Below are positions 10,082 through 20,653 of a stretch of 64,000 nucleotides of DNA, piece by piece (the first letter of the stretch is position 1; each line of letters begins with the position of its first letter). The notes below the pieces were generated by a model that saw only the letters and a program-made list of their open reading frames with translations, was not told the origin of the DNA and did no database searches. Position numbers and translations under genes: made by a program. This DNA comes from Geodermatophilus pulveris (GTDB lineage: Bacteria > Actinomycetota > Actinomycetes > Mycobacteriales > Geodermatophilaceae), in contig NZ_FZOO01000001.1 of assembly GCF_900188375.1 (NCBI RefSeq), positions 496,001-560,000 on the forward strand, written 5' to 3'.

Positions 10082-11601
10082 GGGCGCACCCCGCGGGCCC
10101 GCTGCACGGCGCGATCTCCCCGCCCCCGTCGGTCGGCCTGCCCCCGGACGACCTCGGCGCGCTCGACCCGGCCGTCTGGCCGCGCTCGGCGGTGCGGGTC
10201 GACGGCGAGCTGCACTTGGGCGGCCGGCCGGTCACCGAGCTGGCCCGGGCGCACGGCACCCCGCTGTTCGTCCTGGACGAGGCCGACTTCCGCGGCCGGG
10301 CCGCGGACTTCGCGACCGCCTTCGGCGACGCGGACGTGCACTACGCGTCCAAGGCGTTCCTCTGCGGGCAGGTCGCCCGCTGGATTGCCGACGACGGCCT
10401 GCACCTGGACGCCTGCTCGGGCAACGAGCTGGCCCTGGCGCTGGCCGCTGGCTTCCCGGCCGGGCGGATCGCGCTGCACGGCAACAACAAGTCCCTGGTG
10501 GAGCTGCGGCTGGCCGTCGACGCCGGCATCGGCCACGTCGTCCTGGACTCCTTCGACGAGATCGACCGCCTCGTGCCGCTGGCCGCAGCCCGGGTCGCCG
10601 CCGGCGGGCGACCGGTGCCGGTGCTCATCCGCACCACCGTCGGCATCGAGGCGCACACCCACGAGTTCATCGCCACCGCGCACGAGGACCAGAAGTTCGG
10701 CTTCTCGCTGGCCACGGGCGACGCGCTGACCGCCGCCGTCCGGGTGATCCGCGAGCCGGCGCTGCGGCTCACCGGCCTGCACAGCCACATCGGCTCGCAG
10801 ATCTTCGACACCGCCGGCTTCGAGGCCGCCGCGCACCGCGTCGTCGGCCTGCTCGGCCAGGTGCGGCAGGCCACCGGCCAGGTGCTGGACGAGCTGAACC
10901 TCGGCGGCGGCTTCGGCATCGCCTACCTGCCCGAGGACGACCCGGTCGGCCCGGGCGACATCGCCCGCCGGCTGCGCACCGTCGTCGCCGCCGAGTGCGC
11001 GGCCCTGGACCTGCCGGTGCCCCGGCTGGCCGTCGAGCCCGGGCGGGCGATCGCCGGCCCCGGCACGGTGACGCTGTACGAGATCGGCACGATCAAGCCG
11101 GTGCGCCTGGGCAGCGGTGGGCAGGGCGCCCCGCAGGTGCGCAACTACGTCTCGGTCGACGGCGGGATGAGCGACAACATCCGCACCGCGCTCTACGACG
11201 CGTCCTACACCTGCGTGCTGGCCAACCGGTCCTCCGACGCCCCCCCGGCGCTGTGCCGGGTCGTCGGCAAGCACTGCGAGAGCGGCGACGTCCTGGTCCG
11301 CGACCTGTGGCTGCCGGCCGACGTGCAGCCCGGCGACCTGCTCGCCGTCGCCGCCACCGGGGCCTACTGCTGGTCGATGGCGAGCAACTACAACTACCTG
11401 CTCAAGCCGCCGGTGGTCGCCGTCCGGGACGGCGTCGCCACGGAGGTGGTCCGGCGGCAGACACTGGCCGACGTGTTCGCCCTCGACGCCGTCCTCGCCG
11501 ACGTCCCCGCGCCCGCGCCGGCGCCGTCCCAGCCCGCACCGGAGCACGCCGCCGGAGCCCGGTCGACGAGCTCGCGAGTCGGCGCGGAGGCACGGTCGTG
11601 A
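10078..11601 (+). CDS. lysA: Diaminopimelate decarboxylase
   Basis: 507 residues. PLP-dependent fold-III decarboxylase converting meso-diaminopimelate to L-lysine. The PLP lysine is Lys92 in YASKAF. Other motifs are [17 protein letters not shown], the phosphate-binding LGGGFGI, and the substrate Cys in [11 protein letters not shown] at 10078 is chosen because it gives a GTGA overlap with argS. The C-terminal 40 residues are Pro/Ala-rich and not part of the fold. Confidence 0.96.
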   Translation: MRAHPAGPLHGAISPPPSVGLPPDDLGALDPAVWPRSAVRVDGELHLGGRPVTELARAHGTPLFVLDEADFRGRAADFATAFGDADVHYASKAFLCGQVARWIADDGLHLDACSGNELALALAAGFPAGRIALHGNNKSLVELRLAVDAGIGHVVLDSFDEIDRLVPLAAARVAAGGRPVPVLIRTTVGIEAHTHEFIATAHEDQKFGFSLATGDALTAAVRVIREPALRLTGLHSHIGSQIFDTAGFEAAAHRVVGLLGQVRQATGQVLDELNLGGGFGIAYLPEDDPVGPGDIARRLRTVVAAECAALDLPVPRLAVEPGRAIAGPGTVTLYEIGTIKPVRLGSGGQGAPQVRNYVSVDGGMSDNIRTALYDASYTCVLANRSSDAPPALCRVVGKHCESGDVLVRDLWLPADVQPGDLLAVAATGAYCWSMASNYNYLLKPPVVAVRDGVATEVVRRQTLADVFALDAVLADVPAPAPAPSQPAPEHAAGARSTSSRVGAEARS

Positions 11602-12899
11602 CCGCGCCGCTGCGGGTGGCGCTGCTCGGCTGCGGCACCGTCGGCAGCGCGGTGCTGCGGCTGCTGGCCGACCAGGCCGGCGACCTCACCGCGCGCATCG
11701 GCCGGCCGGTGGAGGTCGCCGGGGTCGCCGTCCGCCGTCCCGACCGGCACCCCGACGTCCCCGCGGAGCTGCTCACCACCGACGCGCACGGGCTGGTGAC
11801 CCGGCCCGACGTCGACCTCGTCGTCGAGGTGATCGGTGGCACCGAGCCCGCCCGGTCGCTGCTCATGGCCGCCTTCGAGGCCGGCAAGTCGGTGGTGAGC
11901 GCCAACAAGGCGCTGCTGGCCGACGAGGGCGGCGAGCTGCACGCGGCCGCCGCCAAGGCCGGGGTCGACCTCTACTACGAGGCCGCGGTCGCCGGGGCCA
12001 TCCCGCTGCTGCGCCCGCTGCGCGAGTCGCTGGCCGGTGACCAGCTGCGCCGGGTGGTCGGCATCGTCAACGGCACCACCAACTACATCCTGTCCCGGAT
12101 GGCCGAGACCGGGCACGGCTTCACCGAGGCGCTGGCCGAGGCCACCGAGCTCGGCTACGCCGAGGCCGACCCGACTGCCGACGTGGACGGCTTCGACGCC
12201 GCCGCCAAGGCCGCGATCCTCGCCTCGCTGGCCTTCCACACCACGGTCACCGCCGCCGACGTCCACCGCGAGGGCATCTCCGCGGTGACCTCGACCGACG
12301 TCGCCCGCGCGACGGAGATCGGCTGCACGGTGAAGCTGCTGGCCATCTGCGAGCGGGTGCCCGGGAACGAGGACGGCGAGGGCGACTCGGTGGCCGTCCG
12401 CGTGCACCCGGCGATGATCCCGACGACGCACCCGCTGGCCGCCGTCGGCGGGGCGTTCAACGCGGTGTTCGTCGAGGCCGAGGCCGCCGGGCAGCTGATG
12501 TTCTACGGCCAGGGCGCCGGCGGCGAGCCGACCGCCAGCGCCGTCCTCGGCGACCTGGTCGCCGTGGCGCGCAACCGGGTCACCGGCACCGCCGGCCCCG
12601 GCGTCACCACCTACGCGGGCCTGCCCGCGCGGCCGATCGCGGAGACGCCCACCCGCTACCACGTGAGCCTCGACGTCGCCGACCGCCCGGGAGTGCTCGC
12701 CACCGTCGCCCAGGAGTTCGCCCGGCACGGGGTGAGCATCGCCACCGTCCGGCAGGACGGGCGCGGCGACGCCGCGACGCTGGTCATCGTCACGCACAGC
12801 GCGCCGGACGCCGCCCTGTCGGCCACGGTGTCCGCGCTCCGGGAGATGCCCGCCGTCCGCGGCGTCACCAGCATCCTGCGCGTGGAGGGACTGTCATGA
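11598..12899 (+). CDS. hom: Homoserine dehydrogenase
   Basis: 433 residues. Reduces aspartate semialdehyde to homoserine on the way to threonine and methionine. The N-terminal nucleotide-binding motif is [11 protein letters not shown]. The catalytic domain carries [18 protein letters not shown] and the [15 protein letters not shown] signature. Residues about 350-433 form an ACT domain ([12 protein letters not shown]), the usual site of threonine feedback. The GTG start overlaps the lysA stop by 4 bases, and the end overlaps thrC by 4 bases. Confidence 0.96.
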   Translation: MTAPLRVALLGCGTVGSAVLRLLADQAGDLTARIGRPVEVAGVAVRRPDRHPDVPAELLTTDAHGLVTRPDVDLVVEVIGGTEPARSLLMAAFEAGKSVVSANKALLADEGGELHAAAAKAGVDLYYEAAVAGAIPLLRPLRESLAGDQLRRVVGIVNGTTNYILSRMAETGHGFTEALAEATELGYAEADPTADVDGFDAAAKAAILASLAFHTTVTAADVHREGISAVTSTDVARATEIGCTVKLLAICERVPGNEDGEGDSVAVRVHPAMIPTTHPLAAVGGAFNAVFVEAEAAGQLMFYGQGAGGEPTASAVLGDLVAVARNRVTGTAGPGVTTYAGLPARPIAETPTRYHVSLDVADRPGVLATVAQEFARHGVSIATVRQDGRGDAATLVIVTHSAPDAALSATVSALREMPAVRGVTSILRVEGLS

Positions 12900-13981
12900 C
12901 GACGCAGCTGCCCGTCCGGGGCACCGTCTCCCCGCACTGGCCCGGGCTGATCGAGGCCTACCGCTCCCGGCTGCCGGTCAGCCCGGGCACGCCGGTGGTC
13001 ACCCTGCAGGAGGGTGCGACCCCGCTGGTGCCGGCACCGGAGCTGTCCCGCCGTACCGGCTGCGAGGTCTACCTCAAGGTCGAGGGGGCCAACCCGACCG
13101 GGTCCTTCAAGGACCGCGGGATGACCATGGCCATCACCAAGGCCCGGGAGGAGGGCGCGCAGGCGGTCATCTGCGCCTCCACCGGCAACACCAGCGCCAG
13201 TGCCGCCGCCTACGCCGCCCGCGCCGGGCTGGTCTGCGCCGTCCTGGTGCCGACGGGGAAGATCGCGCTGGGCAAGCTCGCCCAGGCGCTGGTGCACGGC
13301 GCCAAGCTGCTGCAGGTCGACGGCAACTTCGACGACTGCCTCGCGCTGGCCAGCAAGCTGGCCATCGACTACCCGGTCAGCCTGGTCAACAGCGTCAACC
13401 AGTTCCGCATCGAGGGGCAGAAGACCGCCTCCTTCGAGGTCGTCGACGTCCTCGGGGACGCGCCGGACGTGCACTGCCTGCCGGTCGGCAACGCGGGCAA
13501 CATCACCGCGTACTGGCAGGGCTACCGGGAGTATGCCGCCGACGGCACCGCCTCGCGGACGCCGCGGATGTGGGGGTTCCAGGCCGCCGGGTCCGCGCCG
13601 ATCGTCACCGGGCACGTCGTGGAGCAGCCGCAGACGATCGCCACCGCCATCCGCATCGGCAACCCGGCGTCCTGGACCAAGGCGCTGGCCGCTCGCGACG
13701 AGTCCGGCGGGCGCATCGACGCCGTGACCGACCGCGCCATCCTCGCCGCCTACCGGCTGCTGGCCCGCACCGAGGCGGTGTTCGTCGAGCCGGCGTCCGC
13801 GGCCTCGGTCGCCGGGCTGCTGCAGGTCGCGGAGGCCGGGGAGCTGGAGCCCGGCCAGCGGGTGGTCTGCACGGTGACCGGCAACGGCCTCAAGGACCCG
13901 GAGTGGGCGATCTCCGGCGCCCCGTCCCCGGTGACGGTGCCCGTGGACGCCGCCGTCGCCGCCGCCAAGCTCGGCCTGTGA
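12896..13981 (+). CDS. thrC: Threonine synthase
   Basis: 361 residues, fold-II PLP enzyme converting O-phosphohomoserine to threonine. PLP Lys72 lies in [25 protein letters not shown] is the substrate and phosphate region, and PVGNAGNI is the glycine-rich PLP phosphate loop. Length is that of the short actinobacterial form. ATG overlaps the hom stop (ATGA), and the stop overlaps the thrB GTG (GTGA). Confidence 0.96.
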   Translation: MTTQLPVRGTVSPHWPGLIEAYRSRLPVSPGTPVVTLQEGATPLVPAPELSRRTGCEVYLKVEGANPTGSFKDRGMTMAITKAREEGAQAVICASTGNTSASAAAYAARAGLVCAVLVPTGKIALGKLAQALVHGAKLLQVDGNFDDCLALASKLAIDYPVSLVNSVNQFRIEGQKTASFEVVDVLGDAPDVHCLPVGNAGNITAYWQGYREYAADGTASRTPRMWGFQAAGSAPIVTGHVVEQPQTIATAIRIGNPASWTKALAARDESGGRIDAVTDRAILAAYRLLARTEAVFVEPASAASVAGLLQVAEAGELEPGQRVVCTVTGNGLKDPEWAISGAPSPVTVPVDAAVAAAKLGL

Positions 13982-14934
13982 GCGGAGCCCCGGCGGTGCG
14001 GGTCCGGGTGCCGGCCACCAGCGCGAACCTCGGCCCCGCGTTCGACTGCGCGGGCCTGGCGCTGACCCGGTACGACGAGGTCGAGGTGTCCCTGCTCGAC
14101 CGCGGGCACACCGAGATCGTCGCCCACGGCGAGGGTGCCGACACCCTCGTCTGCGACGAGACCCACCTGGTCGCCCGCGCCTTCCGGGCGGCGTGCGCAC
14201 AGCTCGGCTGGGACGCCCCCGGCCTGCGCATCGAGGCCCGCAACGCCATCCCGCAGGGGCGCGGGATGGGCTCCTCGGCCGCCGCCGTGGTCGCCGGCGC
14301 GCTGGCCGCCTGGGCGATGTGCCCGGACGTCGAGGTGGTCGACCGGGACGCCGTGCTGCGGCTGACCACCGCGATGGAGGGCCACCCGGACAACGTGGCC
14401 GCCTGCCTGCTGGGCGGGTTCACCCTGTCCTGGACCACCGACGCCGGCGCGTCGGCCGACACCCTCCGGGTGCACGACGACGTGCTGCCCGTCGTGCTCG
14501 TGCCCGGCGGCACGCTGTCCACGCCGCTCGCCCGCGGGCTGCTGCCCGATGCCGTCCCGCACGCCGACGCGGCCTTCACCGCCGGGCGGGCAGCCCTGCT
14601 GGTGCACGCGCTGACGCGCGAACCCGGCCTGCTGGGCGAGGCCACCGAGGACCGGCTGCACCAGCGGCAGCGCGCCGCGGCGATGCCGGACTCCGCGCGG
14701 TTGCTCGGGCGGCTGCGCGCCGCGGGGCACGCCGCCGTCGTCTCCGGCGCCGGGCCCAGCCTGCTGGTGCTCACCCGGCGCCACCCCGACGACCCGCCGG
14801 GCGACCCGGACGGCGCCGTCCGGGTCCGCGAGGTGGTCGATCTCACCCCACCGGGGTGGATCGTGCTGCCACTCGGGGTGGATCCGCGGGGGGCGCAGGT
14901 CACGGGGCCGGCCGAGCGGGTATCGTCTCGGTAA
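13978..14934 (+). CDS. thrB: Homoserine kinase
   Basis: 318 residues, GHMP kinase that phosphorylates homoserine with ATP. The N-terminal strand [15 protein letters not shown] is typical. The phosphate loop [12 protein letters not shown] lies at about residues 91-102. The C-terminal GHMP motif is [14 protein letters not shown] start overlaps the thrC stop by 4 bases. It is the last gene of the amino-acid run; no strong terminator follows before the rho promoter. Confidence 0.95.
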   Translation: MSGAPAVRVRVPATSANLGPAFDCAGLALTRYDEVEVSLLDRGHTEIVAHGEGADTLVCDETHLVARAFRAACAQLGWDAPGLRIEARNAIPQGRGMGSSAAAVVAGALAAWAMCPDVEVVDRDAVLRLTTAMEGHPDNVAACLLGGFTLSWTTDAGASADTLRVHDDVLPVVLVPGGTLSTPLARGLLPDAVPHADAAFTAGRAALLVHALTREPGLLGEATEDRLHQRQRAAAMPDSARLLGRLRAAGHAAVVSGAGPSLLVLTRRHPDDPPGDPDGAVRVREVVDLTPPGWIVLPLGVDPRGAQVTGPAERVSSR

Positions 14935-14961
14935 CGAGGAACACACCGGTACTCACCAGTG

Positions 14962-14990
14962 TTGTCGCGTCCATGGGCCCGCACTAGGCT
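14962..14990 (+). promoter_or_regulatory. Sigma70-type promoter of rho
   Basis: TTGTCG (14962-14967), a 17-base spacer, then TAGGCT (14985-14990). It predicts a rho leader of roughly 185 bases. The 248-base gap between thrB and rho has no other gene. Confidence 0.6.
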
Positions 14991-15139
14991 CAGGACGTAG
15001 CCGCCCAGCAGGGCGAGCCTCGCGCGGGGCGTTGCAGACGATCTGATGTCCGTCGCCGCACAACGGCTCCGCACCCACTTGATCCGCACCTCCCGCTGCC
15101 TGCTCAAGACCACCGGGCGGGGGAGGGACCGGGTCACCC

Positions 15140-15177
15140 CCTGCGCTGGTAGGCGCAGGTCTCCGCAGGGAAGGACC
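15140..15177 (+). promoter_or_regulatory. Rho 5' leader hairpins covering the ribosome-binding site
   Basis: CCTGCGC pairs with GCGCAGG across TGGTAG. The overlapping AGGTC pairs with GACCT and would enclose the Shine-Dalgarno sequence GGGAAGGA (15168-15175). The two hairpins share the AGGT bases, so they may be alternatives. Regulation of rho by its own leader is an inference. Confidence 0.3.
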
Positions 15178-15182
15178 TGTAC

Positions 15183-17300
15183 GTGAGCGAGACCACCGAC
15201 CTCGTCACCGCGCCGCAGGGCGCGACCTCCGACGAGGCACCTGCCGCTCCTGGGACGACGGGTCGCACCCGCCGCCGCGGCAGCGGGCTCTCCGGCATGC
15301 TGCTGCCCGAGCTGCAGCGGCTGGCCGCCGAGCTCGGCATCTCCGGCACCGGCCGGATGCGCAAGGGCGACCTGGTCGCCGCCATCTCCGCCCGCCAGGT
15401 GAACGGCGACGGCGCGGTCGATGCCGCCCCCGCCGCCCCCGTGGCCGAGGCCCCGCGCCCGGCCGCCGCCACGGCTCCGCCGGTCGAGGCGCCCGTGAGC
15501 GGGGGCGCCAACGGCGGCCCGGTCACCGCGCCGGCCGAGACCGGTGGCGAGGCCGCGCCGCGCCGCCGGCGCGGGGCCAGCCGCCCCGCCGGCTCGCCGG
15601 TCGCCCACGGCAGCGACGGCGACGCGCCCCCCGGCGGTGACGCGGCGCTGGCCGCGGCGCCCGCGGCGCAGGTCGAGGCCCCGGTCGCCGACACCACGGC
15701 CCCGGCCCGCGAGCGGACCGACGGCGAGCAGGCCGACGGCGAGCGCCCCGGCGACGACCGCCCGCAGCGCAACCGGGACCGCGGGCGGACCCGCGGCGAC
15801 CGCGACGGCGGCGAGCGCGCCCCCCGCGGGGATCGGGACGGCGGCGAGCGGCCCGAGCGCGGCCCCCGCACCGACCGCGACGGCCGCGACGGCCGGGCGG
15901 AGCGGGACGGCACCCGCGGCCCCGACCGCGGCGAGCGCGGCGGCCGGCCGGACAACCGCACCGACCGCGGCCCGGACACCCGGACCGACCCGCGCAACGA
16001 CCCGCGCAACGACCCGCGCAACGACCCGCGCAACGACGAGGACGACGACGACTTCGAGGGCGGTCGCGGCCGCCGCGGCCGCCGCTACCGGGACCGCAAC
16101 CGCCGCGGCACCAACCCCACCCGCGAGCGCTTCGACCAGGGTGAGCCGACGGTCAGCGAGGACGACGTCCTGCTGCCGGTCGCCGGCATCCTCGACGTGC
16201 TGGACAACTACGCGTTCGTCCGCACCTCCGGGTACCTGACCGGCCCGAACGACGTGTACGTGTCGCTGTCCCAGGTGCGCCGCCACGGGCTGCGCCGCGG
16301 TGACGCCATCACCGGCGCCGTCCGCCAGCCGCGCGAGGGCGAGCGCAAGGACAAGTACAACGCCCTGGTCCGGCTCGACTCGGTCAACGGCCTGGACCCC
16401 GACCAGGCGCGCAACCGGCCGGACTTCACCAAGCTGACCCCGCTCTACCCGCAGGAGCGCCTGCGGCTGGAGACCGAGCCGCACCAGCTGACCACCCGGG
16501 TCATGGACCTGGTCATGCCGATCGGCAAGGGGCAGCGCGCGCTCATCGTCAGCCCGCCCAAGGCCGGCAAGACGATGGTGCTGCAGTCGATCGCCAACGC
16601 GATCACGACGAACAACCCCGAGTGCCACCTCATGGTCGTCCTCGTCGACGAGCGGCCCGAGGAGGTCACCGACATGCAGCGCTCGGTGAAGGGCGAGGTC
16701 ATCGCCTCGACCTTCGACCGGCCGCCGTCGGACCACACCACGGTCGCGGAGCTGTCCATCGAGCGGGCCAAGCGCCTGGTCGAGATGGGCCACGACGTCG
16801 TCGTCCTGCTGGACTCGATCACCCGGCTGGGCCGCGCCTACAACCTGGCGGCCCCCGCCAGCGGGCGGATCCTGTCCGGTGGTGTGGACTCCACGGCGCT
16901 GTACCCGCCCAAGCGCTTCCTCGGTGCCGCCCGCAACATCGAGAACGGCGGCTCCCTCACCATCATCGCCTCCGCGCTGGTGGAGACCGGTTCCACGATG
17001 GACACGGTCATCTTCGAGGAGTTCAAGGGCACCGGTAACGCGGAGATCAAGCTCGACCGCCGGCTGGCGGACAAGCGGGTCTTCCCGGCCGTCGACGTGA
17101 ACGCGTCGGGCACGCGCAAGGAGGAGATCCTCATGTCGCCCGACGAGCTGGCCATCGTCATCAAGCTGCGCCGGGTGCTCGCCGCGCTGGAGCCCCAGCA
17201 GGCGCTGGAACTGCTGCTGGACAAGCTGCGCAAGACGCGCAACAACGTCGAGTTCCTCATGCAGATCCAGAAGACGACCCTCGGCCCCGAGCGCGATTGA
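15183..17300 (+). CDS. rho: Transcription termination factor Rho with long disordered insertion
   Basis: 705 residues; hexameric RNA helicase that terminates transcription. Residues about 36-72 are the Rho N-terminal helix bundle. Residues about 75-305 are low-complexity, rich in Arg, Asp and Gly, and include four exact DPRN repeats at 269-284. The RNA-binding cold-shock domain starts near 336 ([18 protein letters not shown]). The ATPase has Walker A PPKAGKT at 458-464, a DERPEEV motif, and Walker [20 protein letters not shown] start supported by GGGAAGGA. Such insertions are known in actinobacterial Rho. The stop directly abuts repeat copy b. Confidence 0.96.
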   Translation: MSETTDLVTAPQGATSDEAPAAPGTTGRTRRRGSGLSGMLLPELQRLAAELGISGTGRMRKGDLVAAISARQVNGDGAVDAAPAAPVAEAPRPAAATAPPVEAPVSGGANGGPVTAPAETGGEAAPRRRRGASRPAGSPVAHGSDGDAPPGGDAALAAAPAAQVEAPVADTTAPARERTDGEQADGERPGDDRPQRNRDRGRTRGDRDGGERAPRGDRDGGERPERGPRTDRDGRDGRAERDGTRGPDRGERGGRPDNRTDRGPDTRTDPRNDPRNDPRNDPRNDEDDDDFEGGRGRRGRRYRDRNRRGTNPTRERFDQGEPTVSEDDVLLPVAGILDVLDNYAFVRTSGYLTGPNDVYVSLSQVRRHGLRRGDAITGAVRQPREGERKDKYNALVRLDSVNGLDPDQARNRPDFTKLTPLYPQERLRLETEPHQLTTRVMDLVMPIGKGQRALIVSPPKAGKTMVLQSIANAITTNNPECHLMVVLVDERPEEVTDMQRSVKGEVIASTFDRPPSDHTTVAELSIERAKRLVEMGHDVVVLLDSITRLGRAYNLAAPASGRILSGGVDSTALYPPKRFLGAARNIENGGSLTIIASALVETGSTMDTVIFEEFKGTGNAEIKLDRRLADKRVFPAVDVNASGTRKEEILMSPDELAIVIKLRRVLAALEPQQALELLLDKLRKTRNNVEFLMQIQKTTLGPERD

Positions 17301-17366
17301 GGAAGGACCCTCCTGCTCCCCGACCCCCGCTCCGCTCGGGCCGGGACCCTGCAGGAGGGCCGTTCC
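17301..17366 (+). repeat. Nested-hairpin repeat, copy b
   Basis: Arms GGAAGGACCCTCCTGC and GCAGGAGGGCCGTTCC pair at 14 of 16 positions; an inner CCC/GGG stem has loop CGCTCCGCTC. It starts on the base after the rho stop and ends 115 bases before rpmE. Likely the rho terminator. Confidence 0.8.
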
Positions 17367-17481
17367 CGTACGTCACCAGCGGTCAGGGACACTGACCAGC
17401 TGGACCCGCTGTGCGGCCGGAATGAGCGGCCGGCCGCCGGCGTTCGAGCACCTGGACGACACAGACCCCGGAAGAGGCGAC

Positions 17482-17706
17482 ATGAAGCAGGGCATCCACC
17501 CCGACTACCACACCACCACGGTGACCTGTGGTTGCGGGAACACCTTCACCACCCGCAGCACGGCGCCCGGCGGCACGCTGACGGTCGAGACCTGCTCGGC
17601 CTGCCACCCCTTCTACACGGGCAAGCAGCGGATCCTCGACACCGGCGGCCGCGTGGCCCGCTTCGAGAAGCGCTTCGGCAAGCGCGGCGCGAACGCCGGC
17701 CAGTAG
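17482..17706 (+). CDS. rpmE: 50S ribosomal protein L31 (zinc form)
   Basis: 74 residues. Carries two Cys pairs, CGCGNTF and [12 protein letters not shown], which make the zinc-binding C+ form of L31. The C-terminus [12 protein letters not shown] is typical. ATG at 17482 is preferred over the longer frame because GAAGAGG precedes it and the protein then matches family length. It lies between rho and prfA as in mycobacteria. A C+ L31 can be swapped for a C- paralogue under zinc limitation; none is seen in this window. Confidence 0.95.
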   Translation: MKQGIHPDYHTTTVTCGCGNTFTTRSTAPGGTLTVETCSACHPFYTGKQRILDTGGRVARFEKRFGKRGANAGQ

Positions 17707-17713
17707 CACCCCC

Positions 17714-17752
17714 GACGGCGCCCGCCCCACCTCGCGTGGGACGGGCGCCGTC
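17714..17752 (+). terminator. Terminator hairpin after rpmE
   Basis: GACGGCGCCCGCCCC (17714-17728) pairs with GGGACGGGCGCCGTC (17738-17752) with one G-T pair and a 9-base loop. A 15-bp stem directly after the rpmE stop. It ends 4 bases before an in-frame GTG, which argues for the later prfA start. Confidence 0.8.
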
Positions 17753-17788
17753 GTCGTGTCCGCCCCCTCCCGAGATGAGCACCCCCGC

Positions 17789-18883
17789 ATGAGCAGCTCT
17801 CCCGTCGCCGCACCCGACCGGCTGAGCGGGCTGCTGGCCGAGCACGCCGCCCTGGAGACCGAGCTGGCCGACCCGGCCGTGCACGCCGACACCGCCCGGG
17901 CCCGCCGGCTGGGCCGCCGCTACGCCCAGCTGGCGCCGCTGGTGGAGACCAAGCGGGCGCTGGACGCCGTCCGCGACGACCTCGCCGCCGCCCGCGAGCT
18001 GGCCGCCGACGACGCCTCCTTCGCCGCCGAGGCCGCCGAGCTCGAGCAGCGGGTGCCCCAGCTGGAGGAGCGGCTGCGCTCCCTGCTGGTGCCGCAGGAC
18101 CCCGACGACGACAAGGACGTCATCCTGGAGATCAAGGCGGGGGAGGGCGGCGCGGAGTCGGCGCTGTTCGCCGGCGACCTGCTGCGCATGTACCTGCGCT
18201 ACGCCGAGCGGCGCGGCTGGGCCACCGAGGTGCTCGACGCCGTGCCCGCCGAGCTCGGCGGGTACAAGGACGTCGCCATCGCGGTGAAGTCCCGTGGGGC
18301 GGGCGGGGGAGCACCCGAGGGCATCTGGGCGCGGCTGAAGTTCGAGGGCGGCGTGCACCGGGTGCAGCGGGTGCCGGTCACCGAGTCGCAGGGCCGCATC
18401 CACACCTCCGCCGTCGGCGTCCTCGTGCTGCCCGAGGCCGAGGACGTCGACGTCACCGTGGACCCGAACGACCTGCGCATCGACGTCTTCCGCTCCTCCG
18501 GCCCCGGCGGGCAGAGCGTCAACACCACCGACTCCGCCGTGCGGATCACCCACCTGCCGACCGGCATCGTGGTCAGCTCGCAGAACGAGAAGAGCCAGCT
18601 GCAGAACCGGGAGTCCGCGCTGCGGGTGCTGCGCTCCCGGCTGCTGGCCGCCGCCCGCGAGGAGGCCGCGGCCACCGCCAGCGACCAGCGGCGCAGCCAG
18701 GTGCGCACCGTCGACCGCAGCGAGCGGGTGCGCACGTACAACTTCCCGGAGAGCCGGATCTCCGACCACCGGGTCGGCTTCAAGGCGCACAACCTCGACG
18801 CCGTGCTGGACGGCGAGCTCGACCCGGTCATCGACGCGCTCACCCGCGCGCACACCGCCGAGCTGCTGGCGGCCGGCTCCTGA
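17789..18883 (+). CDS. prfA: Peptide chain release factor 1
   Basis: 364 residues from ATG 17789. Recognises UAA and UAG stop codons and triggers peptide release. The GGQ motif is at residues 240-242 ([20 protein letters not shown]). The N-terminal helical domain and the C-terminal domain ([19 protein letters not shown]) are complete. An in-frame GTG at 17756 would add 11 residues but lies almost on the terminator hairpin. Its TGA overlaps the proposed CTG start of prmC, which methylates this protein's GGQ glutamine. Confidence 0.95.
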   Translation: MSSSPVAAPDRLSGLLAEHAALETELADPAVHADTARARRLGRRYAQLAPLVETKRALDAVRDDLAAARELAADDASFAAEAAELEQRVPQLEERLRSLLVPQDPDDDKDVILEIKAGEGGAESALFAGDLLRMYLRYAERRGWATEVLDAVPAELGGYKDVAIAVKSRGAGGGAPEGIWARLKFEGGVHRVQRVPVTESQGRIHTSAVGVLVLPEAEDVDVTVDPNDLRIDVFRSSGPGGQSVNTTDSAVRITHLPTGIVVSSQNEKSQLQNRESALRVLRSRLLAAAREEAAATASDQRRSQVRTVDRSERVRTYNFPESRISDHRVGFKAHNLDAVLDGELDPVIDALTRAHTAELLAAGS

Positions 18884-19740
18884 ACACCCGGCACCTCCTG
18901 GCCGACGCCGCGCGCCGGCTCGCCGCCGCCGGGGTCGACTCCCCGCGGGTGGACGCCGACCTGCTGCTGGCCCACGTGCTCGGGACCACCCGCAGCGGCC
19001 TGCTGACCCTCGGCGAGGTGCCCGACGAGGCGGCCGCGCGGTTCGCCGACCTCGTCGGCCAGCGTGCCGACCGGGTGCCGCTGCAGCACCTGACCGGTCG
19101 CGCCCCGTTCCGACACCTGGAGCTGGCCGTGGGCCCCGGCGTCTTCGTGCCCCGGCCGGAGACCGAGCAGCTGGTCGAGTGGGCGCTGGCCCGGCTGGCC
19201 ACGATCGCCGCCCCGGTGGTCGTCGACCTGGGCAGCGGGTCGGGGGCGATCGCGCTGTCGATCGCCCACGAGCACCCCGGTGCGCGGGTCACCGCGGTGG
19301 AGCGCGACCCGGTCGCGGTGGAGTGGACGCGGGCCAACGCCGCCGCGCGCGCCGCGGCGGGGGACACCCCGGTCGAGGTGTGCACCGGCGACATGACCGA
19401 CCCCGGCCTGCTGCGCGACCTCGACGGCGGCGTGGACCTCGTCGTCTCCAACCCGCCCTACGTGCCCGACGGCGCCGCGGTGCCGCGGGAGGTCGCCGAC
19501 CACGACCCCCCGCTGGCGCTGTGGGGCGGGCCGGACGGCCTCGACGTCGTCCGCGGGCTGCTGCGCACCGGCGCCCGGCTGCTGCGCCCCGGCGGGGCAC
19601 TGGGCATCGAGCACGCGGACGCGCAGGGCGGTGCCCTGCCCGCGCTGGTGCGCGCCTCCGGCGGGTGGGCCGACGTCGCGGACCACCCCGACCTGGCCGG
19701 CCGCCCCCGGTACACGACCGCCTCCCGGACCGGGGGATGA
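18880..19740 (+). CDS. prmC: Release factor glutamine methyltransferase, probable CTG start
   Basis: 286 residues if started at CTG 18880. Methylates the Gln of the GGQ motif in release factors using S-adenosylmethionine. SAM-binding motif [14 protein letters not shown] and catalytic NPPY ([11 protein letters not shown]) are present. The first ATG/GTG in frame (GTG 18949) would remove 23 residues, including the conserved [23 protein letters not shown] helix. No ATG, GTG or TTG was found in frame just upstream, so CTG in a CTGA overlap with the prfA stop is the best start. The 3' end overlaps the next ATG by 4 bases. Confidence 0.85.
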   Translation: MNTRHLLADAARRLAAAGVDSPRVDADLLLAHVLGTTRSGLLTLGEVPDEAAARFADLVGQRADRVPLQHLTGRAPFRHLELAVGPGVFVPRPETEQLVEWALARLATIAAPVVVDLGSGSGAIALSIAHEHPGARVTAVERDPVAVEWTRANAAARAAAGDTPVEVCTGDMTDPGLLRDLDGGVDLVVSNPPYVPDGAAVPREVADHDPPLALWGGPDGLDVVRGLLRTGARLLRPGGALGIEHADAQGGALPALVRASGGWADVADHPDLAGRPRYTTASRTGG

Positions 19741-20396
19741 CACACTCGCCCCCCGTGGCCGACCTCTACGACTGCTCCGACCCCGACGCACGCGCCGCCG
19801 GGCTGGACGCCGCCGCGGCGGCCATCGGGGAGGGCGAGCTGGTGCTCATGCCCACCGACACCGTCTACGGCGTCGCCGCCGACGCCTTCACCCCGCCGGC
19901 GGTCGCCGCGCTGCTGGCCGCGAAGAACCGCGGCCGCACCATGCCGGTGCCGGTCCTCATCGGCGAGGCGTCCACCCTGGTGGGCCTGGTCACCGTCGTC
20001 CCGCCGGTCGCGACCCGGCTGGCCGAGGCGTTCTGGCCCGGTGGGCTGACCCTCGTGGTCGAGCACGCGGCGTCGCTGGCCTGGGACCTCGGCGACGCCG
20101 AGGGGACGGTCGCCGTCCGGCTGCCCGACGACGCCGTGGCCCGCGACCTGCTGCGGCGCACCGGCCCGCTGGCGGTCTCCAGCGCCAACCGCTCCGGCCG
20201 CCCGGCCGCCACCACCGCCGGGGAGGCGGTCGCCCAGCTCGGCAGCCGCGCCGCCGTCGTCCTGGACGACGGCCCCCGCACCGGCTCCGCGGCGAGCACC
20301 ATCGTCGACTGCACGGTGCCGGCCCCGCGGGTGCTGCGCGTCGGTGCGATCCCGGTCGACCGGCTGCGCGAGGTCGTCCCCGAGCTCGTCGACTGA
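19737..20396 (+). CDS. tsaC: L-threonylcarbamoyladenylate synthase (TsaC/Sua5 family)
   Basis: 219 residues. Makes threonylcarbamoyl-AMP from threonine, bicarbonate and ATP for the t6A37 modification of tRNAs reading ANN codons. The YrdC-domain motifs are PTDTVYGVAADA, KNRGRTMPVPVLI, FWPGGLTLV and SSANRSGRPA. It is the short form without a C-terminal Sua5 domain. ATG overlaps the prmC stop (ATGA). Its own stop abuts repeat copy c. Confidence 0.93.
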   Translation: MTHSPPVADLYDCSDPDARAAGLDAAAAAIGEGELVLMPTDTVYGVAADAFTPPAVAALLAAKNRGRTMPVPVLIGEASTLVGLVTVVPPVATRLAEAFWPGGLTLVVEHAASLAWDLGDAEGTVAVRLPDDAVARDLLRRTGPLAVSSANRSGRPAATTAGEAVAQLGSRAAVVLDDGPRTGSAASTIVDCTVPAPRVLRVGAIPVDRLREVVPELVD

Positions 20397-20453
20397 GGAA
20401 GGACCCCGTCCTCCTCACCGCTCGCACGCTCGCGGCGAGCCGCTGGACGGGGC
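20397..20453 (+). repeat. Nested-hairpin repeat, copy c
   Basis: Outer arms GGACCCCGTCC / GGACGGGGCC; inner stem CCGC (20418-20421) / GCGG (20432-20435) with loop TCGCACGCTC, the same loop as copies a and e. It begins on the base after the tsaC stop. The remaining 200 bases before wecA hold no supported gene; a 13-codon ATG frame at 20610 is the only short ORF seen. Confidence 0.78.
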
Positions 20454-20653
20454 CGCCGTCGCACCCGCCGAGGACCCTCCGGGCCCGTCGACGGGCACGA
20501 CACCGCGGCAGGTGTCGCCCCGAGCGGTCGCCGGTTGGCGGTGGGCCGGTGCCCGGGGCGATACCGTGGGACTCCAGTCCGTCGTCGATCCCCGGGAGAT
20601 CCGCCGCGATGAGCACGCTCTCCCGGGGCCCCGTCCCCGGCGCCGCCTGACCC

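Noticed and set aside
15987..16034. Four 12-base repeats as a possible CRISPR-like or minisatellite array
   Set aside because: No spacers; the units are in frame and encode DPRN inside the disordered part of Rho.
20610..20651. 13-codon ATG frame ahead of wecA as a regulatory leader peptide
   Set aside because: It has only a weak purine-rich upstream stretch and no regulatory codon run; the evidence is too thin for a feature.
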